From: Aeromicrobium piscarium
GTDB lineage: Bacteria; Actinomycetota; Actinomycetes; Propionibacteriales; Nocardioidaceae
NCBI RefSeq assembly: GCF_007421815.1
Contig: NZ_VLNT01000002.1
Location: 268,634-332,633, forward strand
Length of the DNA: 64,000 nt
Direction of reading: 5' to 3'
Shown: piece after piece, positions 17,021-24,853 of the stretch
How the letters are laid out: each line of letters starts with the position of its first letter
How positions within the stretch are numbered: the stretch's first letter is position 1
The notes under the pieces: generated by a model
The model's input: only the letters and a program-made list of their open reading frames with translations
The model's database searches: none
Told to the model about the DNA's origin: nothing
Position numbers and translations under genes: made by a program

Positions 17021-17506
17021 ATGACGCTTCTGCGCACCGTAGCCCGGCCCATGCTCGCCACTATGTTCGTCTACGGCGGCACGATGGCGCTGCGCAACGC
17101 CTCCGCGATGGCTCCCAAGGTCGAGCCGATCGCGGACGCGGCGCGCTCGATCGCCCCTGCCGCCCCCATCTCGGCCACGAACCTCGTCCGGCTCAATGCC
17201 GCCGTGCACGTCGCCGCCGGACTGGCCTTGGCCACCGGGCGCTTCCCGCGCGCGAGCGCCCTGGCGCTCGCGGCGACGATGCCCGCCACCACAGCAGTGG
17301 GACACCAGTTCTGGAACGAGACGGATCCGGATGCGCGACGCAACCAGGCGATCCACTTCGCCAAGAACGTCTCGATGACCGGTGGTCTGCTGTTGTCGAC
17401 CCTCGACCCTGACCCCAAGAAGCGCTGGATCGGCGCCCGTGCCAAGAAGAAGGTGGTCGACACCGGGCACGCCATCGCCGATCAGGTCGATGACCTGCGG
17501 AGCTGA
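17021..17506 (+). CDS. DoxX family membrane protein
   Basis: The 161-residue protein has DoxX features: RPMLATMFVYGGTMALRN near the N-terminus, LVRLNAAVHVAAGLALATGR in the middle and HFAKNVSMTGGLLL in the last helix, giving about four membrane segments. DoxX proteins are linked to quinone- and redox-stress functions, as in the mycobacterial membrane oxidoreductase complex. A TAAGAA box six bases before the ATG suggests a leaderless message. aroA starts three bases after its stop. Confidence 0.85.
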   Translation: MTLLRTVARPMLATMFVYGGTMALRNASAMAPKVEPIADAARSIAPAAPISATNLVRLNAAVHVAAGLALATGRFPRASALALAATMPATTAVGHQFWNETDPDARRNQAIHFAKNVSMTGGLLLSTLDPDPKKRWIGARAKKKVVDTGHAIADQVDDLRS

Positions 17507-17509
17507 GGC

Positions 17510-18772
17510 GTGACCGACTGGCCCGCTCCCGTTCGCAGCCGGCCCCTCGAGGCCGATGTCACCATCCCGGGCTCGAAGTCGCTCACCAACCGCGTACTCG
17601 TCCTCGCCGCGCTCGGCGAGGACGAGTCGCGTGTCGAGCGACCTCTCGTCTCGCGCGACACCGACCTCATGGCCGCGGCACTTGAATCGCTCGGGGCCCA
17701 GATCGAGCGCCAGGCACAGCAGTGGACCATCCGTCCCATCGAGTTCGGGGATGCCCCAGTCGAGATCGATTGCGGCCTGGCCGGTACCGTCATGCGCTTC
17801 GTTCCTCCCGTCGCGGCCCTCGGACACGCCCCGGTGACCTTCGACGGCGACCCTCGGGCGCGCGAACGGCCGATGACAGGCACCATCGCCGGCGTGCGAG
17901 CCCTCGGCGCGGAGGTCGATGACCACGACCGAGCCAGCCTCCCCTTCACCGTGCGTCCGCAGCCGGATGCCCGAGGCGGCGAGATCGCGATCGATGCATC
18001 GGCATCGAGTCAGTTCGTCTCGGCACTGCTTCTCGTCGGCGCACGGTTTCCCGACGGGCTGCGGATCCGGCATATCGGCGATGCCCTCCCCTCGCAGCCT
18101 CATATCGAGATGACCATCACCCAGCTGCGCGAGCGCGGCGTGCGGGTCGATGCCGAGACCTCCAGCTGGACCGTCCATCCCGGTCTGATCGCCGCACGGG
18201 ACGTGACGATCGAGCCCGACCTGTCGAATGCCGGGCCCTTCGTCGCAGCGGCCCTGGTCACGGGCGGGAGGGTTCGCGTCCACCAGTGGCCCGAGGACAC
18301 CGACCAGGCCGGCGATGCCTGGCGGTGGATCGTTCCCGCCTTCGGAGGCTCGGTGCATCGCGACGACGACGCCCTGGTGTTCTCGAGCGACACCGCACTC
18401 ACAGGCGTGGATCTGGATCTCCACGATGTCGGCGAGCTGACGCCGGTGGTCGCGGCGCTCGCGGCCCTGGCCGACGGCCCCTCGACGCTACGAGGGATCG
18501 CCCATCTCCGGGGGCACGAGACCGACCGACTCGCCGCGCTCGCCACCGAGATCAACGCCCTCGGAGGTGAGGTCACCGAGACCGCCGACGGCCTGCGCAT
18601 CGTGCCGCGGCCGCTGCACGCAGGGGTCTTCGGCACCTACCACGATCACCGCATGGCCCACGCCGCGGCGGTGCTGGGGCTCGCGGTCCCCGGTCTGGTG
18701 GTGGCGGACATCGAGACCACGGCGAAGACGTACCCGGACTTCCCCGCCGACTGGACGGAGCTGTGCCGATGA
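17510..18772 (+). CDS. aroA: 3-phosphoshikimate 1-carboxyvinyltransferase (EPSP synthase)
   Basis: The 420-residue enzyme transfers enolpyruvate from PEP to shikimate 3-phosphate, the sixth step of the shikimate pathway. The PEP-site PGSKSLTNR (about 20-28), the GTVMRFVPP loop, DPRARERPM, and LRGHETDRLAAL and DHRMAHAAA near the C-terminus are all present. It starts with GTG right after doxX and overlaps rsgA by four bases. The same aroA-rsgA pairing is seen in mycobacteria. Confidence 0.96.
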   Translation: MTDWPAPVRSRPLEADVTIPGSKSLTNRVLVLAALGEDESRVERPLVSRDTDLMAAALESLGAQIERQAQQWTIRPIEFGDAPVEIDCGLAGTVMRFVPPVAALGHAPVTFDGDPRARERPMTGTIAGVRALGAEVDDHDRASLPFTVRPQPDARGGEIAIDASASSQFVSALLLVGARFPDGLRIRHIGDALPSQPHIEMTITQLRERGVRVDAETSSWTVHPGLIAARDVTIEPDLSNAGPFVAAALVTGGRVRVHQWPEDTDQAGDAWRWIVPAFGGSVHRDDDALVFSSDTALTGVDLDLHDVGELTPVVAALAALADGPSTLRGIAHLRGHETDRLAALATEINALGGEVTETADGLRIVPRPLHAGVFGTYHDHRMAHAAAVLGLAVPGLVVADIETTAKTYPDFPADWTELCR

Positions 18773-19758
18773 CTCGTCGCGAGCGCGACGAGCACGAGGC
18801 CTATGACCGCCCCCGGCGGCGTGGGAGCCGCCCGCGCACCAAGGAGCGCCCGGACTACGACGATGCCGCGGTGGCCCAGGTGGTCACGATCGATCGTGGC
18901 CGCTACACCCTCGACCTCGACGGCGGCCCCGTCACGGCGATGAAGTCACGGCCGCTGGGCAGGCAGGGCGTTGTCGTCGGAGACGAGGTGCGAGTGGTGG
19001 GCGATCTCTCCGGACGTGACGGTACGCTCGCGCGGATCGTCGAGGTCCTCCCTCGCCGCACCGTGCTGCGCCGTACGGCGGACGACGACGAAGCCCTCGA
19101 GCGGGTGGTCGTCGCGAATGCCGACCAGCTGGTGATCGTCCAGGCCCTCGCCGACCCTCCCCCGCGCGCCGGGCTCATCGATCGATGCCTGGTCGCCGCC
19201 TACGATGCCGGGATCGAGCCCCTGGTCTGCTTCACCAAGGCCGACCTCGGCTCCCCCGAGGAGATGCTCACGCTGCTCGACCCGCTCGACGTCCGGGTCG
19301 TCGTGACCCATCGTGGTGGCGATCTCGATGAGCTGCGAACCCTGTTGCGCGATCGCACGAGCGTGCTCGTCGGGCACAGCGGCGTCGGCAAGTCCACGCT
19401 GGTCAACGCCCTCGTGCCCCAGGCGGCCCGCGCGACCAGCCATGTCAACGAGGTCACCGGCCGGGGGCGCCACACCTCCACCTCCGCGCAACTGCTGCGG
19501 CTGCCGTTCCCGGGGTCGATCATCGACACGCCCGGGATCCGCTCGTTCGGGCTGCGGCATGTGGAGACCGATCACATCATCCGTGCCTTCGACGATCTCG
19601 ATGCCGTGGCGCGCGACTGTCCACGAGGATGCACGCATCTGGCCGAGGAGCCCGAGTGCGCACTCGACGTGGCGATCGCCGCCGGCGAGCTGCCTCGTGC
19701 CCGGGTGGAGTCCTTCCGCCGCATCCTGTCCAGTCGATCGCTCGCCACCGACTACTGA
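18769..19758 (+). CDS. rsgA: Small-subunit maturation GTPase RsgA
   Basis: The 329-residue protein is a circularly permuted GTPase. An OB-like domain (about 30-100) is followed by G4 CFTKADL, G1 GHSGVGKST and G3 DTPGIRSFG, and the C-terminal zinc motif CPRGCTHLAEEPEC. RsgA acts late in 30S assembly at the decoding centre. The ATG overlaps the aroA stop (ATGA). The N-terminal 25 residues are basic and disordered, as in other actinobacterial RsgA. Confidence 0.95.
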   Translation: MTRRERDEHEAYDRPRRRGSRPRTKERPDYDDAAVAQVVTIDRGRYTLDLDGGPVTAMKSRPLGRQGVVVGDEVRVVGDLSGRDGTLARIVEVLPRRTVLRRTADDDEALERVVVANADQLVIVQALADPPPRAGLIDRCLVAAYDAGIEPLVCFTKADLGSPEEMLTLLDPLDVRVVVTHRGGDLDELRTLLRDRTSVLVGHSGVGKSTLVNALVPQAARATSHVNEVTGRGRHTSTSAQLLRLPFPGSIIDTPGIRSFGLRHVETDHIIRAFDDLDAVARDCPRGCTHLAEEPECALDVAIAAGELPRARVESFRRILSSRSLATDY

Positions 19759-19772
19759 CGCCTGACGCCATT

Positions 19773-19827
19773 GGGCGGTGCGTCATCCCGCACCCGAGGG
19801 CCTGATCTGCGTGCTGACGCACCGCCC
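19773..19827. repeat. GGGCGGTG-type palindrome
   Basis: GGGCGGTGCGTCATCCCGCA (19773-19792) pairs with its inverted copy at 19808-19827 at 18 of 20 positions, with a 15-base loop. The outer GGGCGGTG end is shared with the elements at 37217 and 38086. It lies 14 bases after the rsgA stop and ahead of hisN. Confidence 0.72.
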
Positions 19828-19873
19828 ACCTGCCTTCGCGCGGGCCGCCCGGGCGTTTCGTTACGCTGAGCCC

Positions 19874-20731
19874 ATGGCCACCCCGTACTTGGACGACCTG
19901 CGTCTCGCGCACGTGCTGGCCGACTCGGCCGACAACCTCAGCATGGACCGTTTCGGCGCGGTCGATCTCAGCGTCTCAACCAAGCCCGACCTGACCTATG
20001 TGACGGAGTCCGACCGAGCGGTCGAGGCGACGATTCGACGCACCCTCGCCTCTGCCCGCAGCCGCGATATCGTGCTGGGTGAGGAGGAAGGCGAGACCGA
20101 GGGCACCGCTTCCTCCTCCGAGCGGCGCTGGATCATCGACCCGATCGACGGCACCTCGAACTTCGTGCGAGGCGTGCCGGTGTGGGCGACCCTCATCGCG
20201 CTGGAAGAGGCGGGCGAGATCGTCGTGGGCTGCGTCTCCGCACCCGCCCTCGGCCGCCGCTGGTGGGCTTCGAAGGCCGGCGGCGCGCACACAGGCAAGT
20301 CACTGTTGAGCTCGCGTCAGATCGAGGTCTCGCAGGTGACCGACCTCGCGAACTCCTCGATCTCCTACTCCTCGCTAGGCGGTTGGGCCGATATCGGCAA
20401 GCAGGTCGAGTTCCTCGAACTCCTCTCGCGGGCGTGGCGCACGCGGGCCTACGGCGACTTCTGGTCGTACATGCTGCTCGCCGAGGGCGCCGTCGACGTC
20501 GCCGCCGAGCCCGAGCTGAACCTGTGGGACATGGCCGCACTCGACGTCATCGTGCGAGAGGCCGGCGGCACCTTCACCGGGCTGGACGGCCACCCGGGGC
20601 CCTGGGGCGGAAACGCACTGGCCACGAACGGTCGCCTGCACGACGCCTCGATGGCGTTCGTCGGCTACTTCCCCGATGACGAGCCCGACCCGGAGGACAA
20701 CGTGCGCCACCTCGACTTCGGTCGACACTAA
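19874..20731 (+). CDS. hisN: Histidinol-phosphatase, inositol monophosphatase type
   Basis: The 285-residue enzyme has the FIG/IMPase metal motifs GEEEG, WIIDPIDGTSNF (about 100-111) and the C-terminal LNLWDMAALDVIVREAGG. HisN removes phosphate from L-histidinol phosphate in histidine synthesis of actinobacteria. The close fit to actinobacterial HisN supports this over a generic inositol phosphatase. ATG 19874 lies six bases after TACGCT and is probably leaderless. An upstream in-frame start at 19778 falls inside the palindrome and was rejected. Confidence 0.9.
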   Translation: MATPYLDDLRLAHVLADSADNLSMDRFGAVDLSVSTKPDLTYVTESDRAVEATIRRTLASARSRDIVLGEEEGETEGTASSSERRWIIDPIDGTSNFVRGVPVWATLIALEEAGEIVVGCVSAPALGRRWWASKAGGAHTGKSLLSSRQIEVSQVTDLANSSISYSSLGGWADIGKQVEFLELLSRAWRTRAYGDFWSYMLLAEGAVDVAAEPELNLWDMAALDVIVREAGGTFTGLDGHPGPWGGNALATNGRLHDASMAFVGYFPDDEPDPEDNVRHLDFGRH

Positions 20732-20891
20732 GAGGTTCCCCCAGTAGGGGTGGTGTTGCGAGCGCCGCAGCCGTGGGATGCTCCGCAAGGCGCAGGCTCG
20801 CTGGCAGGCTTGGACGCCTTCCGAGAGACTGCACCGTAGCGGAGCGCCCACGGGGTGGCGCGCAGTAGCCACCCCTACTGGCGGAACCTCT
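20731..20891. repeat. 161-bp structured inverted-repeat element
   Basis: Terminal 23-base arms at 20731-20753 and 20869-20891 are inverted copies with one mismatch. The left arm begins at the last base of the hisN stop. Inside, CCGTGGGATGCTCCGC and GCGGAGCGCCCACGG pair with two extra bases on one side, and AAGGCG/CGCCTT forms an inner stem. The whole segment can fold as one long stacked hairpin. It has no good ORF. It may be a MITE-like repeat, a structured RNA or a large terminator. Confidence 0.65.
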
Positions 20892-20940
20892 AACTCCATC
20901 ATGTGATCTGAGCTACACTCGCTGCACCCGGAGGTGTTCC

Positions 20941-21372
20941 ATGCGAGTCAACGATGTCCTGACCTCGAAGGGAAGCGACGAGGTCTTCACCATCAGTCCC
21001 GATGCCAGCGTGTCGCAACTGCTCGACGTGCTCGCCGAGCTCAATATCGGCGCGCTGGTCGTCCGCCGCGATGACGATGACGCGATCGCCGGTATCGTGT
21101 CCGAGCGCGATATCGTGCGCAAGCTGCGGGGCGTGGAGGATCCGCGCACCGCGACCGTGGCCACGATCATGTCCGAGCAGATCCAGGTCTGCTCACCGGA
21201 GACCCCGCTGGCCGAGCTCACCGCCACGATGACCGAGTACCGGGTCCGCCACGTCCCCGTCGTCGACGACGGGCGACTGGTGGGGCTGGTGAGCATCGGC
21301 GATGCCGTGAAGTACCGCATGGACCAGTTGCAGTTCGAGCGCGACCAGCTCGAACAGTACGTCCAGGGCTGA
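20941..21372 (+). CDS. CBS-domain pair protein
   Basis: The 143-residue protein consists of two CBS domains forming one Bateman module: about 1-65 (SQLLDVLAELNIGALVV, GIVSERDIVRKL) and 72-135 (LAELTATMTEYRVRHVPVV, LVGLVSIGDAVK). No enzyme domain is attached. Such proteins bind adenosine nucleotides and act as sensors, but the partner is unknown. A -10 TACACT precedes it, and GGAGGTG is a strong ribosome site. Confidence 0.92.
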   Translation: MRVNDVLTSKGSDEVFTISPDASVSQLLDVLAELNIGALVVRRDDDDAIAGIVSERDIVRKLRGVEDPRTATVATIMSEQIQVCSPETPLAELTATMTEYRVRHVPVVDDGRLVGLVSIGDAVKYRMDQLQFERDQLEQYVQG

Positions 21373-21421
21373 ATCCCGTGTTCTCGATCACTTCTCTTGT
21401 CGTCGACACTATTTCGATATA

Positions 21422-21436
21422 TCGTTAACGTAACGA
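21422..21436. promoter_or_regulatory. Candidate PadR operator
   Basis: TCGTTA-ACG-TAACGA is a perfect six-base inverted repeat with a three-base spacer, in an AT-rich stretch unlike its surroundings. It lies 22 bases before padR and ahead of the AAAGGAGGT ribosome site, so it may mediate autorepression. Confidence 0.6.
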
Positions 21437-21458
21437 CGATACGAAAGGAGGTCCCCCC

Positions 21459-22034
21459 ATGGGACCCCACGACACCCCTGGACGCGCACCACGCCGTCCG
21501 TTCAATCCCCACGAGATGGACCAACATCTCGAACACCTCGCCCGCTTCGGATTCGGAGGTCCGCGAGGCCGCCGAGGACGCGGGGGCCGGAGAGGACGCG
21601 GGGGCGATGTCCGCGCGGCCGTCCTGTTACTCCTCGAGGAGTCGCCCATGCACGGCTACCAGCTCATCACCGAGATCGGCGAACGCAGCGAGGGCGAATG
21701 GACACCCAGCCCCGGCTCGGTCTATCCGGTCCTCCAACAGCTCGAGGACGAAGGACTCATCACCTTCGAACGCGTGGAGGGTCGCAAGAGCGCGCAGCTC
21801 ACCGAGGCCGGCCGCGCCTACCTCGAGGAGCATCGCGAGACCTTCGGTACGCCGTGGCAGGTGGCCGAGGAACGGGGCGGGCAGCCCGCACGCGAGTCCG
21901 CCGAGTCCCTGCGGTCGCTAATCGGCGCCTGGACGCAGGTCATGCAGGCAGGAACGGACGAGCAGCGCCAGCAGGCCTCCGAGATCCTCGCGGATGCCCG
22001 CAAGTCGCTGTACCGCGTCCTCGCCGACGCATGA
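21459..22034 (+). CDS. PadR-family transcriptional regulator
   Basis: The 191-residue protein has a Gly/Arg-rich N-terminal extension (about 28-48) and the PadR winged helix from VRAAVLLLLEESPMHGYQLI through GSVYPVLQQLEDEGLI. The C-terminal helical part (about 130-191) is the dimerisation region. PadR repressors respond to small aromatic or drug ligands and usually control a nearby transporter, but none is adjacent here. Its stop overlaps the next start (ATGA). Confidence 0.9.
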   Translation: MGPHDTPGRAPRRPFNPHEMDQHLEHLARFGFGGPRGRRGRGGRRGRGGDVRAAVLLLLEESPMHGYQLITEIGERSEGEWTPSPGSVYPVLQQLEDEGLITFERVEGRKSAQLTEAGRAYLEEHRETFGTPWQVAEERGGQPARESAESLRSLIGAWTQVMQAGTDEQRQQASEILADARKSLYRVLADA

Positions 22035-22435
22035 CGGCGCGACGCGTCCGGATCCCCGACGACGAGCTGAACTGGAAGTTCACTCGCTCGTCGGGGCCCG
22101 GCGGCCAGCATGTCAACACCAGCGACACCCGGGTCGAGTTGCGCTGGTCGCTGGAGGACAGCACGGCCCTCGACGAGGCCGAGAAGGACCGCGTGCGCGA
22201 GCGGCTGCGCTCCCGTCTGCGGGACGGTGCCATCACGGTCGTGTCCTCCCAGTACCGTTCGCAGCACCGTAACCGCGAGGCAGCCCGAGCTCGCCTGATC
22301 GCGCTCGTGGAAGCGGCGATCACACCGGCCAAGCGCCGTCGCCCGACACGGGTCTCCAAGGCCGCCGATCAACGCCGGCTCGATGCCAAACGGCGCCGCG
22401 GCGACATCAAGCGTCAGCGCCGTATGGAACCCTGA
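22031..22435 (+). CDS. arfB: ArfB/YaeJ-like peptidyl-tRNA hydrolase
   Basis: The 134-residue protein carries the release-factor GGQ motif in SSGPGGQHVNTSDTRVE (about 20-36) and a basic C-terminal tail rich in Arg/Lys. ArfB enters the A site of stalled ribosomes and hydrolyses peptidyl-tRNA without a stop codon, with the tail reading the empty mRNA channel. The start overlaps the padR stop. The longer upstream reading frame is a shadow of padR. Confidence 0.88.
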   Translation: MTARRVRIPDDELNWKFTRSSGPGGQHVNTSDTRVELRWSLEDSTALDEAEKDRVRERLRSRLRDGAITVVSSQYRSQHRNREAARARLIALVEAAITPAKRRRPTRVSKAADQRRLDAKRRRGDIKRQRRMEP

Positions 22436-22440
22436 GTCCC

Positions 22441-23307
22441 ATGCCAGCCCTTCGCTTGCGCGGTCGCGAGGTCGAGCGCGATCGCGCTCTGGTCATGGCG
22501 ATCGTCAACCGCACACCGGATTCGTTCTTCGATCGCGGCGCCACCTTCGAGCCGTCACGCGCCATCGACGCGGTCGCCCGGGCGATCGACGAGGGCGCCG
22601 ACATCGTGGACATCGGCGGCGTCAAGGCGGGCACAGGCGACGAGGTCACGGTCGCCGAGGAGATCAGCCGCACCGTGCCCTTCATCGCGACGGTGCGCGA
22701 ACGCTTCCCCGAGGTGGCGATCAGCATCGACACCTGGCGGGCCGAGGTCGGCGATGCCGCCGCACAGGCCGGGGCGGATCTGCTCAACGACACCTGGGCG
22801 GGTGTCGACCCGGCTCTGGGAGTGGTCGCGGCCGACCACGGCTGCGGCTATGTGTGCTCCCATACCGGCGGCGTCCGCCCTCGCACCGATCCGATCCGTG
22901 CCCGGTACGACGATGTCGTCGCCGACGTGATCGACGAGACCACGGCGGCAGCGGAGCGTCTCGCGGGACTCGGCGTCCCGCGCGAGGGCATCCTCATCGA
23001 CCCGACCCATGACTTCGGCAAGAACACGTTCCACGGGCTCGAGCTCCTGCGCAGGACCGACGAGCTGGCCGCGACGGGCTGGCCCGTGCTCATGGCGTTG
23101 AGCCGTAAGGACTTCGTCGGCGAGACCCTCGACCTCGGCGTCGGGGACCGGCTCGAGGGCACCCTGGCGGCGACGGCGATCGCGGCGTGGAAGGGCGCGG
23201 CGGTCTTCCGGGCCCATGACATCGTCGCGACCCGGCGAGTCCTCGAGATGATCGCGACGCTGCGCGGTGAACGCCCTGTCGCCCGCCCACGCCGCGGTCT
23301 CGCTTGA
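22441..23307 (+). CDS. folP2: Dihydropteroate synthase homologue, FolP2 type
   Basis: The 288-residue TIM-barrel protein has DHPS landmarks: IVNRTPDSFFDRG (about 21-33), SIDTWRAEV, LLNDTWAG and LSRKDFVGE. The usual GGESTRPG loop is replaced by GGVKAGTGDEV, as in the FolP2 paralogue of mycobacteria, whose DHPS activity is doubtful. It starts five bases after arfB and is probably in that transcript. Whether it makes dihydropteroate or has another role cannot be judged; no folB or folK is adjacent. Confidence 0.85.
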   Translation: MPALRLRGREVERDRALVMAIVNRTPDSFFDRGATFEPSRAIDAVARAIDEGADIVDIGGVKAGTGDEVTVAEEISRTVPFIATVRERFPEVAISIDTWRAEVGDAAAQAGADLLNDTWAGVDPALGVVAADHGCGYVCSHTGGVRPRTDPIRARYDDVVADVIDETTAAAERLAGLGVPREGILIDPTHDFGKNTFHGLELLRRTDELAATGWPVLMALSRKDFVGETLDLGVGDRLEGTLAATAIAAWKGAAVFRAHDIVATRRVLEMIATLRGERPVARPRRGLA

Positions 23308-23358
23308 CCCAGGGCGGTCCTGCCCTCCCCACGCGCGGCCTCGTCCCCGAGGCAGCCT

Positions 23359-23411
23359 GACGGAGGATGTGTCTTCGTGGCGGCTGTAGCAACCGAGTCA
23401 CATCCGCCGTC
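23359..23411. repeat. Hairpin between convergent genes
   Basis: GACGGAGGATGTG (23359-23371) and CACATCCGCCGTC (23399-23411) pair at 12 of 13 positions around a 27-base loop. The site lies between folP2 and the convergent crotonase gene and may stop transcription from both sides. Confidence 0.6.
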
Positions 23412-23435
23412 GCCCGGCACACACCATGCGGGCCG

Positions 23436-24203
23436 TCAGCGTTTGAGGAAGCGGGCGATGTGGTCTCCGGCCTCCTCGGTCGCGACGATCGAGGAGATCG
23501 ACTCGGCCTCGGCCTCGAGATGCGCGGAGAGCGGGCGCTCCCACGACGACCGCACCAATCGGCGGGCCTGGCCGATCGCCGTCATCGGACGATCGGCCAA
23601 CGATCCCGCCACCTCGGCCACCGTCGCGTCCAGCGCGTCGTCGGCGCAGAGGCGGCCGACGATCCCCCAGTCCCGCGCTTCCGTCGCCGGGAGCGGCCGC
23701 CCCGACACGATCAGGTCGAGAGCCCGCTGCTGACCGACCGCCCGCGGCAGCAGCCAGGACATCCCGCCATCGGGAGTCAGACCGACCGACGTGTAGGCGG
23801 TGACGAACTTCGCCGACTCGGTGGCCACCACGAGGTCGGCCCCCAGCGCGAAGGAGAAGCCGATCCCCGCCGCGGCTCCCTGGACGGCGACGATCAGCGG
23901 CTTCGGTAGAACCTGCATCGCCTCGACCGCACGGTGCGCGGAGTCCACCAGCTCACGCAGATAGGCACTGCGATCGTCCTCGCCCACCATCGCCGCGAGG
24001 TCGCCGCCGGCACAGAACACCCGGCCGTTGCCCCGCAGCACCACGGCACGCACGCGCTCGTCGGCGCCCATCGCCTCCACCGCGGCCTCCAGGGCGCGCG
24101 ACGTCGGCAGATCGAGGGCATTGGCATCCGTGGGGCGGTCGAAGGTTACGTAACCAACGGCCCCCTCCACGGTCGTCGTCACTGTCGGTCGGTCATCGTT
24201 CAT
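23436..24203 (-). CDS. Enoyl-CoA hydratase/isomerase (PaaG-like crotonase)
   Basis: The 255-residue crotonase has the oxyanion-hole motifs RVFCAGGDL and GAAAGIGFSFALGADL. Neither catalytic glutamate of classical hydratases is present: Ser118 and Thr138/Ser139 occupy those positions. The segment GLTPDGGMSWLLPRAVG resembles PaaG-type isomerases, which use the Asp of PDGG. A double-bond isomerase is therefore more likely than a hydratase. Its ATG overlaps the stop of the TetR gene, so the two are co-transcribed. Confidence 0.88.
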   Translation of the reverse strand: MNDDRPTVTTTVEGAVGYVTFDRPTDANALDLPTSRALEAAVEAMGADERVRAVVLRGNGRVFCAGGDLAAMVGEDDRSAYLRELVDSAHRAVEAMQVLPKPLIVAVQGAAAGIGFSFALGADLVVATESAKFVTAYTSVGLTPDGGMSWLLPRAVGQQRALDLIVSGRPLPATEARDWGIVGRLCADDALDATVAEVAGSLADRPMTAIGQARRLVRSSWERPLSAHLEAEAESISSIVATEEAGDHIARFLKR

Positions 24204-24793
24204 CGGTGTCGTCCTTCCTGGGCGCCGGCCGTCAAGAGGGCGGCGAGTTGGTGATAGGCCGAGGCATCGTCGAGGCCGGTCAGTGCCTCGATCTCCCCGC
24301 GATGGATGGCTTCCATGAGCTGGCCCGCCACGGCACCGGCGAAGGCCGAGGTCAGCGGGCCGGGCGCGTCGTCGATCGCCCGCACGAGCTGCTGAACCCG
24401 CCGCGCGGCGTACTGGGTGTTCTGCCGATAGATGTCCCCCGCCGGGTCGAAAGCATCGAGATCGGCGAAGAACCGCGGGGAGGCAGGGCGCAGCTGTGCC
24501 GCGATCGCCTCCAGGTAGAGGCTCACCGCCTGCGGGCTCTCCTCCCGGCCGGCAATGGCGTCCTCGACCCTTTCGGTCGCGCGGCGGAAGAAGGCGCGGA
24601 CTGCGGTGACGATGATGCGCTCCTTGCTCCCCGCGATGGCGTAGAGCGTCGACTTGGAGCAGCGCAGGCGGGCGGCGAGATCCGCCATGCCGAAACGGAG
24701 GAAGCCCTCGGCGAGGTAGAGAGCGATGAGGTCCTCGACGAGTGCCTGGCGAGCGCTCTCGCCTCGACCTCGCGACACCGTCTCGCTGTTCAC
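24200..24793 (-). CDS. TetR-family regulator
   Basis: The 197-residue protein has an N-terminal TetR helix-turn-helix (FLRFGMADLAARLRCSKSTL, about 31-50) and an all-helical ligand domain. GTG 24793 is the likely start. The same frame stays open far upstream, but that part opposes the acyl-CoA dehydrogenase gene and is a shadow. The gene is divergent from the dehydrogenase by 60 bases and in operon with the crotonase, so it probably represses both, perhaps released by an acyl-CoA. Confidence 0.85.
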   Translation of the reverse strand: MNSETVSRGRGESARQALVEDLIALYLAEGFLRFGMADLAARLRCSKSTLYAIAGSKERIIVTAVRAFFRRATERVEDAIAGREESPQAVSLYLEAIAAQLRPASPRFFADLDAFDPAGDIYRQNTQYAARRVQQLVRAIDDAPGPLTSAFAGAVAGQLMEAIHRGEIEALTGLDDASAYHQLAALLTAGAQEGRHR

Positions 24794-24808
24794 GTCGGCG
24801 AGAGTACC

Positions 24809-24841
24809 CGATACAGTTCCGGAGTACTGTTCCCGGTATCG
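24809..24841. promoter_or_regulatory. Candidate TetR operator region
   Basis: CGATAC (24809-24814) and GTATCG (24836-24841) are inverted copies 21 bases apart. Between them are two direct copies of a GTTCCSGG-like word (AGTTCCGG and TGTTCCCGG). The region sits in the 60-base divergent spacer and is relatively AT-rich. Confidence 0.5.
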
Positions 24842-24853
24842 AAAGGGGTCGCC

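Noticed and set aside
16145-18424. A 759-codon minus-strand frame
   Set aside because: It is antisense to aroA, doxX and the sigma-fusion gene.
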